Assembly (NCBI GenBank): GCA_030620895.1
Contig: JAUXIU010000016.1
Location: forward strand, 1 to 11,758
Origin: Deltaproteobacteria bacterium
Lineage (GTDB): Bacteria; Desulfobacterota; GWC2-55-46; S146-70; JAUXIU01
DNA: 11,758 bases
Direction of reading: 5' to 3'
The position numbers were made by a program, and so were the translations under genes. Each line of letters opens with the position of its first letter. The stretch's first letter is position 1. Of this stretch, positions 7,230-11,758 are shown one piece after another. The notes beneath the pieces are model-generated. The model was not told the origin of the DNA, searched no databases, and saw only the letters and a program-made list of their open reading frames with translations.

Positions 7230-8042
7230 TCACAGTTCTTTCCAGACGATCTCTTCAGCATCAAAGACAGGACCATCTTTACAAACCATCTTATATGGCG
7301 ATAAATTTTGAGCGGTATATCGTGATTTTCGGCCATTTACCTTAACCGCACATCCCAGGCATGCCCCCATACCACAGGCCATTATTTTATCCAGAGAGAC
7401 AAAACAAGGCACCCCTCTCTCCCTTGCTATTCTTGCAACCTCCTTAAGCATACCCTTTGGACCGCAGGCATATACAGTAGAATCGTCCGATACTTCTTTT
7501 TTAAGTAATTCAGTAACCGCCCCTCTAACCCCTAATTCTCCGTTATCTGTTGATATCTTTATTTCAGTCCCCAGATTCTCAAAATCAAGGAGGCCCGGCA
7601 AATCATCCTTACACCTGCCACCAAAGAGTAGTTGTACCCTACTGTCTTTATTTGCCAATCCCTCTGCCAATAGGTAAAAAGGGACTATCCCTACACCTCC
7701 AGCCACCATTATCAATTTCCCATCCCCATCGAACCCGGAAAATCCTACACCCAATGGGCCAAGGACGTCCACTTTATGCCCTTGCCTTAACCCAGCCATC
7801 AATCCTGTGCCTTTACCGACAACCTTATATAATATCTCTACACCACCTAGTTTCTTCGATCCCCTCTCTATAGATATCGTTCTATAAATCCCAAAAGGTC
7901 TTCTGAGGAAAGGGTCGATACCATCTGAAACCCTGAACATTAAAAACTGCCCGGCCTCAATTGTAGATGGAAGACTCCATAGAAGTCCCATCTTGTAATA
8001 ATGAAGCAGTATTTCTTCGTTATAGAGTATCTCAACTAACAT
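7230..8042 (-). CDS. pyrK: Dihydroorotate dehydrogenase electron-transfer subunit
   Basis: PyrK carries FAD and a 2Fe-2S cluster and passes electrons from PyrD to NAD in the class 1B heterotetramer. It is 270 residues, a normal length. Domain order: a ferredoxin-reductase-like FAD barrel (about 1-100) with the flavin motif FLRRPFGIY (45-53); a NAD-binding domain with VAGGVGIVPFYLL (113-125) and YACGPKGML (191-199); and a C-terminal cluster domain with cysteines C223, C228, C231 and C254 (ACGMGACLGC). The FAD motif has Gly-Ile where Ser-Ile is common, a mild variation. The ATG at 8042 lies 11 bases inside the end of rimI and has no clear Shine-Dalgarno, which suggests translational coupling. 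pyrD follows at once. Identification is firm because both cofactor sites and the partner gene are present. Confidence 0.95.
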   Translation of the reverse strand: MLVEILYNEEILLHYYKMGLLWSLPSTIEAGQFLMFRVSDGIDPFLRRPFGIYRTISIERGSKKLGGVEILYKVVGKGTGLMAGLRQGHKVDVLGPLGVGFSGFDGDGKLIMVAGGVGIVPFYLLAEGLANKDSRVQLLFGGRCKDDLPGLLDFENLGTEIKISTDNGELGVRGAVTELLKKEVSDDSTVYACGPKGMLKEVARIARERGVPCFVSLDKIMACGMGACLGCAVKVNGRKSRYTAQNLSPYKMVCKDGPVFDAEEIVWKEL

Positions 8043-8508
8043 TTGGCCGATAAGACATCAACTCATAATGCATTACTATAGCATCTTCACCATTCTCATA
8101 ATAGCCCTTCCGTAAACCTATATCCTTGAAGCCCAAACTCTTATAGAGCCTGTTTGCAGCTACATTAGAGCTTCTCACCTCAAGGAAGATATCTATTGCT
8201 CCCATCTCCTGTATATGTGCCATTGAAAAAAACATGAGTTCCGTGGCAATTCCACGTCTTAGATATTCGGGATGGACAGCGATATTCAATATATGTGCCT
8301 CATCAGAAACCAGCCAGAAAACTATATAGGAAATCAACTTTAACTTTCCATTGTGCAATACCTTTCCAACAAACGGAAAGGATATTGGGTTAATCAACTC
8401 CTTTTTAAACTGTGATTTATGCCATGGCTGTGGAAAGGAAAGATTTTCTATTTCCATGACCTCTTCCAGATCGGTAAAAGACATAGGGAAAATCTTAAGA
8501 TCTGACAT
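8032..8508 (-). CDS. rimI: RimI-type GNAT N-acetyltransferase
   Basis: RimI uses acetyl-CoA to acetylate the N-terminal alanine of ribosomal protein S18. This 158-residue protein is a single GNAT domain. It has the acetyl-CoA loop RRGIATEL (about 84-91), preceded by the beta strand HILNIAVHPEYL, and the RimI-like end LEVRSSNVAANRLYKSLGF followed by GYY and EDAIVM. The N-terminal region (IENLSFPQPW) also fits RimI, where it is usually ENxxFxxPW. Related acetyltransferases could look similar, so the S18 substrate is inferred from family likeness. The stop overlaps the pyrK start by 11 bases, tying it to the pyrimidine genes. There is no Shine-Dalgarno close to the ATG; an internal ATG at residue 9 is an alternative start. 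The leader contains ACCTCCTTTT, the complement of a ribosome-binding site. Confidence 0.87.
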   Translation of the reverse strand: MSDLKIFPMSFTDLEEVMEIENLSFPQPWHKSQFKKELINPISFPFVGKVLHNGKLKLISYIVFWLVSDEAHILNIAVHPEYLRRGIATELMFFSMAHIQEMGAIDIFLEVRSSNVAANRLYKSLGFKDIGLRKGYYENGEDAIVMHYELMSYRPNVS

Positions 8509-8576
8509 GTATGTTGTAAGGCCTGTAATATAAAAGGAGGTTAAAAAACCGGCGATACAATTAAATTGCGGGGAAC

Positions 8577-9227
8577 TTATTTCTCATTTATAGCAAATAT
8601 AACATGCCACAGGTCAAGCTTCTTAAGCTTATACTTCCTATCCACCCTGAGGCATGACTTATCTATAAATTCATCCAAATCGAGATCCGACCTCCATCCC
8701 ACCTTTTTGCTAAGTGGTGTAATGATCTTTTCCATCTTTCCAACCATCTTGTTTTTGCTCTTAAAGTGGTTGATAATAACCACTCTCCCTCTATTCTTAC
8801 AGACCCTCCTTATCTCATCCATCATCTTATAAGGATCTGGAACAACAGTAACCACATGAGATATAAATACCTTATCAAACGTATCGTCGGAAAATTTAAG
8901 GTCCATTGCATCCATTTCCATCAGCTTAATATTATCAACCCCCATCTCATCCACCTTTTTCCTTGCCTGTACTAACATCTCGGAGGAGAGGTCGATACCT
9001 GTTACATCGCAGTAACTCGGGAAGAAAGAGAGAGAGAGGCCTGTACCTACCCCGACATCAAGCACATTTTCACCTCTCCTTATGTCCATGGATGCTATTG
9101 CATGTTTTATCCTTGGATAAAATATTCTCTTAAAAATGGCGTCATAGATCTTTGACTTCCCGCCATATATCTTCCTGATACTCTCATAATCCAAACCCTG
9201 TATTTCTTTTTTTTGTAAACTATCCAT
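8577..9227 (-). CDS. PmtA-like SAM-dependent phospholipid N-methyltransferase (putative)
   Basis: This 216-residue class I methyltransferase has the SAM-binding glycine motif VLDVGVGTG at 55-63, the acidic residue D79 (GIDLS) for the ribose, and D106 in MDAMDL for the adenine region. Beyond the general fold, several segments recall the Rhodobacter-type PmtA family, which methylates phosphatidylethanolamine towards phosphatidylcholine at the membrane: the N-terminal YDAIFKRIFYPR, VVTVVPDP (125-132), INHF (152-155) and VGWRSDLDLDE (176-186). That substrate is an inference; ubiquinone/menaquinone or other small-molecule methylation is the main alternative. The ATG at 9227 has no Shine-Dalgarno; it is preceded by an AT-only stretch, and no in-frame start lies just upstream. 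rimI follows 68 bases downstream on the same strand, so cotranscription is possible but not shown. Confidence 0.78.
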   Translation of the reverse strand: MDSLQKKEIQGLDYESIRKIYGGKSKIYDAIFKRIFYPRIKHAIASMDIRRGENVLDVGVGTGLSLSFFPSYCDVTGIDLSSEMLVQARKKVDEMGVDNIKLMEMDAMDLKFSDDTFDKVFISHVVTVVPDPYKMMDEIRRVCKNRGRVVIINHFKSKNKMVGKMEKIITPLSKKVGWRSDLDLDEFIDKSCLRVDRKYKLKKLDLWHVIFAINEK

Positions 9228-9329
9228 ATTATATATAAGGTGTAAATAACATTAGGAGTCCAGAGGTATCAGTCCAATACTTATAAATTGACCGGCAAAA
9301 AACGCTTCTTTTTATCACCTGCCTGACAA

Positions 9330-9461
9330 CTTATCAAAAATATTTTATTTATACAAGATTGTTTCCAGTGCAAAGACCCCGAAAAATTGAAGATTGACAA
9401 TTGAAGATTGAAGATTTTTAATCTCTTATTTTTGCACTTTTTGCAGTAAAAACAAGATTGC
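9330..9461. repeat. Intergenic repeat, left copy (downstream of arginine decarboxylase)
   Basis: This segment shares two blocks, in the same order and orientation, with 10081-10322 on the other side of the decarboxylase gene. Block one is CTTATCAAAAAT (9330-9341, identical) followed 31 bases from its start by GTTTCCAGT (9361-9369, identical). Block two, 9412-9461 against 10273-10322, aligns without gaps at 41 of 50 positions, counted by eye. The middle differs: this copy has only 43 bases between GTTTCCAG and block two. An ACCCCG at 9376-9381 also matches the outer end of the inverted repeat in the right copy. The gap 9228-9478 holds nothing else recognised apart from the tandem repeat at 9386-9411. 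Confidence 0.7.
9386..9411. repeat. Short tandem repeat ATTGAAGATTGA
   Basis: Two identical 12-base units, at 9386-9397 and 9400-9411, are separated by CA and so have a 14-base period. Each contains GAAGATT, and a third partial unit (AGATTTTT) follows. The tract lies within the left intergenic repeat and is absent from the right copy, so it probably arose by local slippage. Confidence 0.7.
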
Positions 9462-9478
9462 CTTTCTTATAAAAATCA

Positions 9479-10027
9479 TCAAAAGATAAATACAGCTGCA
9501 GCAATCACAGTCGAATAATTACCATATCCCTTAACGATAGCAGATTGTGTTATATTTGTTGTCCTAACTATCTTATTACTTATATGATATATTTCTTTTT
9601 TCTCGTCCCAGCCAAGATCTTCATCTAATTCTATCCCGAGTGTAGACGCGAGCATGGCAGCAGCAAGGTCCTCGGCAAAATCACCTGCAACTGTATCTGT
9701 TTGTCCATATGCATGATGCTCGCTAAGATATCCGTATAATTTTTTATCTGTTGGCATTGCAAAACCTATTGATGCAGCAATAAGCCTTCTGGGCTCATTG
9801 CTGCTACACTTACTTAACACATAGTAAGTGATTTGACCTGGCAAGAGCGACCTCTGCCCCTGGGTCTTTGAAACTATCTTACACCCGGGCGGAAATATAC
9901 TGGACACCTGAACCAGATTCTGTTTTTCAATACCTGCATCCCGAAGGGCCATCTCAAAAGACTGCAACTCTTTTCTATGACTCCCGACACCTTTGGTAAA
10001 AAAAACCTTCTTCGGAACAAGAACCAT
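9479..10027 (-). CDS. pdaD: Pyruvoyl-dependent arginine decarboxylase
   Basis: This enzyme converts arginine to agmatine and CO2, the first step of the agmatine route to putrescine and spermidine. It uses a pyruvoyl group made by self-cleavage rather than pyridoxal phosphate. At 182 residues it fits the family. The cleavage motif VSSIFPPGC is at 41-49; by analogy with the Methanocaldococcus enzyme, cutting between Ser42 and Ser43 would give a short beta chain and an alpha chain with an N-terminal pyruvoyl. Other family motifs are FFTKGVGSH (9-17), LIAASIGFAMP (82-92), SEHHAYG (102-108; Glu103 is the likely proton donor) and AGDFAEDLAAAML. The ATG at 10027 has a strong GGAGG (10036-10040) with 8 bases of spacing, and a promoter candidate lies at 10061-10088. 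It stands alone between two intergenic repeats, without other polyamine genes. Histidine or other amino-acid decarboxylation is unlikely. Confidence 0.95.
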   Translation of the reverse strand: MVLVPKKVFFTKGVGSHRKELQSFEMALRDAGIEKQNLVQVSSIFPPGCKIVSKTQGQRSLLPGQITYYVLSKCSSNEPRRLIAASIGFAMPTDKKLYGYLSEHHAYGQTDTVAGDFAEDLAAAMLASTLGIELDEDLGWDEKKEIYHISNKIVRTTNITQSAIVKGYGNYSTVIAAAVFIF

Positions 10028-10060
10028 CCGGCCATCCTCCAGCTAATTTTATTCATAAAG

Positions 10061-10088
10061 ATTGTAGATTCCACAAAACTCTTATCAA
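10061..10088 (-). promoter_or_regulatory. Candidate promoter of the arginine decarboxylase gene
   Basis: Read on the minus strand, TTGATA (10088-10083) is followed after 16 bases by TACAAT (10066-10061). Both are near sigma70 consensus and lie about 35-60 bases upstream of the ATG at 10027, with a strong GGAGG between. The -35 hexamer falls inside repeat block one, so the repeat may supply part of the promoter. Confidence 0.4.
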
Positions 10089-10148
10089 AAATTTACAAGT
10101 GTATCCAAATATGTTTCCAGTACAAAAATCCCTGGAAACTGATTATTC

Positions 10149-10248
10149 ACCCCGTTAAATAACAACCTTTACTTCTTTTGTTTTTGCTAAACACATGTAA
10201 TTGTTGCATCAAGTGATGTCTCGTTTTTTTTCTTATATTTAACGGGGT
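10149..10248. mobile_element. 100-base segment with 13-base terminal inverted repeats (MITE-like candidate)
   Basis: ACCCCGTTAAATA at 10149-10161 is the exact reverse complement of TATTTAACGGGGT at 10236-10248. The 74-base interior has no coding capacity but contains a small palindrome CATCA-AG-TGATG (10207-10218). A perfect inverted pair bounding a short non-coding segment fits a miniature non-autonomous transposon. No target-site duplication is visible next to the ends, and a long-range RNA stem is an alternative reading. No transposase gene lies in the window. Confidence 0.45.
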
Positions 10249-10286
10249 AAGCCGATTTTTAAAAGATTACACAGATTTTTAACCCC

Positions 10287-10316
10287 TTGTTTTTACGCTT
10301 TTTGCTGTAAAAACAA
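10287..10316. repeat. 10-base perfect inverted repeat downstream of recJ
   Basis: TTGTTTTTAC (10287-10296) and GTAAAAACAA (10307-10316) are exact reverse complements around a 10-base loop. The matching position in the left copy (9426-9455) keeps the fold with one mismatch and one G-T wobble. Both copies lie 3' of a minus-strand gene: about 85 bases after the recJ stop and about 23 after the decarboxylase stop. The stem is AT-rich and lacks a classical T-run, so a terminator role is uncertain. Confidence 0.5.
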
Positions 10317-10400
10317 ATATGCTTAATCTTTGGCTATTGGATTAATTAAGAACATTATTCCTTTTTATATTATTATGTCAAGTAATTTAAATGATGATTC

Positions 10401-11758
10401 CTAATATAGTTCTTTAACCCTCAACTTTAAACTTTTTACACCCCGCCACTCATCCATATATGGTGAAAATGCTATATCAAAAACATGCCCCTTGACAGGA
10501 TGTCTGTCACCCAAACCAAATCCTATAGCATCCCACGCTTCGCCCTTTTGTTTAACCTTAAGTTTTAAATGTCTCTCCCCAACCACGTTGGTCCACAAGA
10601 CATGTGTATCCGTTGCCCCCAGCACAGGTTCAGAGTTTAACGGTCCAAAAGGGGCAAGATTTTCTATTTCAGAAACAGCCTTTGCATCTAATTCATCCAG
10701 CGATACTAGAATATCTATCAAGAGCTCTGGCACAAGATCTTCATTTATTAGACTCTCGCTTAATATCTTCATTAAATCTCCCCCTAGCCGCTCAATATTT
10801 TCTCTCTTCACGGTAAAACCAGCTGCAGCCTTATGCCCCCCATATCTTTCCAGTAGACTGTCACATTTTTTAAGCCCTTCAAGGATATGAAACCCGCTTA
10901 CCCCCCTCGCAGACCCTCTCCCCGTATCACCATCCACAGCTATAAGTATAGCAGGGCGATTGTATCTTTCAACCAACCTCGACGCAACTATCCCAATTAC
11001 ACCGGGATGCCATCCCTCTGAAAATAAGAATATCCCTTTATTATTTAATATCCTTCCAGTAGGATCCATGTCAGACTCAATCATTGAAATCGATTCTAAG
11101 AGCATCTTTTCTCCTATAGCTTTTCTTGAACTGTTTTCCCTGTCCAAAAGACCTGCAAGTTCCACAGCCTCCTTTTTGTCCTCTGTAGTTAGTAATCTTA
11201 CAGCTATATCCGCCCTCCCTAGCCTCCCTGCTGCATTTATCCTGGGGGCTAGCTGGAAACCTACCTGGCCAGTCCGTATTTTAGTATTTCTCATCCCGCA
11301 TACCCGTTTGAGCGCCCTAATACCCTCACGGTTATCATTTGTAATTTCATCCAATCCAAACTTAACCAGTATCCTGTTCTCATTGATAAGCGGCATAAGA
11401 TCCGCAACTGTCCCCAAAGCCACCAGGTCAAGATACCTTTTGATGTTGGGCACACCGTTGCTGAAATAATTCATCTCTCTTAACCTCAACCGCAGTGCCA
11501 TGATAAGATTGAACACAACACCAACCCCCGCCAGTTCTTTAAATGGGAAGTTGCATTCAGATTGCTTTGGATTAAGTATAGAGAGGGCGGGTGGGATTTT
11601 GTCAGGTATCTCGTGATGATCCGTTATGATTATATCAAGGCCAAGACTCCTTGCAAATACAACCTCATCATAATTTGATATGCCACAGTCAGTTGTTACA
11701 ACAAGATTTGCACCTTCTTCAGAAAATTTTTTCAGTGCATCGACATTCAATCCATAAC
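10401..11758 (-). CDS. recJ: Single-stranded-DNA-specific exonuclease RecJ (5' end off window)
   Basis: RecJ degrades single-stranded DNA 5' to 3' in recombinational repair and mismatch excision, using metal ions. The frame is open through the right edge; 451 residues are present, and the first 110-120 residues of a usual RecJ of 560-580, including the DxD motif, are missing. Landmarks in order are TTDCGIS, TDHHEIP (DHH codons at 11613-11621), PFKELAGVGV, LDLVALGTVADLMPL, the APRINAAGRLGRAD linker, and the DHHA1 motif GGHKAAAG (codons 10818-10841). A C-terminal nucleic-acid-binding domain follows (APFGPLNSEPVL and onwards). An in-frame TTG at 11750 is not the start, because the YGLN just before it also matches RecJ. 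It ends about 373 bases upstream of the decarboxylase gene and is probably a separate transcription unit. Confidence 0.97.
   Translation of the reverse strand, partial: YGLNVDALKKFSEEGANLVVTTDCGISNYDEVVFARSLGLDIIITDHHEIPDKIPPALSILNPKQSECNFPFKELAGVGVVFNLIMALRLRLREMNYFSNGVPNIKRYLDLVALGTVADLMPLINENRILVKFGLDEITNDNREGIRALKRVCGMRNTKIRTGQVGFQLAPRINAAGRLGRADIAVRLLTTEDKKEAVELAGLLDRENSSRKAIGEKMLLESISMIESDMDPTGRILNNKGIFLFSEGWHPGVIGIVASRLVERYNRPAILIAVDGDTGRGSARGVSGFHILEGLKKCDSLLERYGGHKAAAGFTVKRENIERLGGDLMKILSESLINEDLVPELLIDILVSLDELDAKAVSEIENLAPFGPLNSEPVLGATDTHVLWTNVVGERHLKLKVKQKGEAWDAIGFGLGDRHPVKGHVFDIAFSPYMDEWRGVKSLKLRVKELY

Larger units (their letters stand above)
10081..10322. repeat. Intergenic repeat, right copy (between recJ and arginine decarboxylase)
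   Basis: This is the counterpart of 9330-9461. Block one is CTTATCAAAAAT (10081-10092) plus GTTTCCAGT (10113-10121); block two is 10273-10322. GTTTCCAG (10113-10120) is matched by CTGGAAAC (10132-10139), an 8-base hairpin with an 11-base loop that the left copy lacks. The middle is 152 bases instead of 43, largely because of the 100-base segment at 10149-10248. Removing that segment leaves 52 bases, close to the left copy. The 373-base gap 10028-10400 holds this repeat, its internal palindromes and the decarboxylase promoter; no gene was recognised in it. Confidence 0.7.

Noticed and set aside
8533..8541. Perfect AAGGAGGT on the plus strand as a ribosome-binding site
   Set aside because: No start codon follows at usable distance and no plausible plus-strand gene lies downstream.
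10960..11469. 169-codon open frame on the plus strand
   Set aside because: It is antisense to recJ, which has full DHH and DHHA1 motifs in this stretch.
11748..11750. TTG as the recJ start
   Set aside because: The frame stays open to the window edge and the residues before it also match RecJ; about 110 N-terminal residues are expected further right.

Overview
The window reads as ordinary, AT-leaning bacterial chromosome with densely packed genes. The cell is probably Gram-negative: there is an exported PgaB-like glycosidase, a PmtA-like phospholipid methyltransferase and an HD-GYP signalling protein. Bacterial RadA, RimI, class 1B PyrD/PyrK and a pyruvoyl-dependent arginine decarboxylase together suggest a lineage such as Nitrospirota or Thermodesulfobacteriota (Deltaproteobacteria-like). 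That placement is inference, not a measured result. No tRNA, rRNA, CRISPR array, phage gene or transposase was seen.

Layout. Left block, minus strand (1-2326): radA is followed after 10 bases by a secreted TPR protein with a PgaB C-terminal-like glycosidase domain, which runs off the left edge. Next comes a plus-strand operon (2377-5541). A strong sigma70-type promoter precedes a 565-residue HEAT-repeat protein, and five bases further on lies an HD-GYP phosphodiesterase. Both proteins begin with the same roughly 145-residue module carrying a YPxGHP motif. Facing them is a long minus-strand series (5625-11758). Read in its own direction it runs: recJ (5' end off the window), pyruvoyl-dependent arginine decarboxylase, PmtA-like methyltransferase, rimI, pyrK, pyrD and a small all-HEAT protein. 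rimI and pyrK overlap by 11 bases and pyrK and pyrD are 23 bases apart, so these three are very likely cotranscribed.

How the genes work together. PyrD and PyrK form the NAD-linked dihydroorotate dehydrogenase of pyrimidine synthesis. RadA and RecJ are recombination and repair proteins but sit in separate blocks. The HEAT/HD-GYP pair looks like a two-protein signalling unit for cyclic di-GMP turnover, with a shared sensory or docking module and a HEAT scaffold. The decarboxylase makes agmatine, a polyamine precursor, but has no polyamine neighbours here.

The least ordinary parts are the paired N-terminal modules of the HEAT and HD-GYP proteins, and the two gaps on either side of the arginine decarboxylase gene. 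Those gaps hold two diverged copies of one intergenic repeat. The copy nearer recJ also contains a 100-base segment bounded by 13-base perfect inverted repeats, which resembles a small non-autonomous mobile element.
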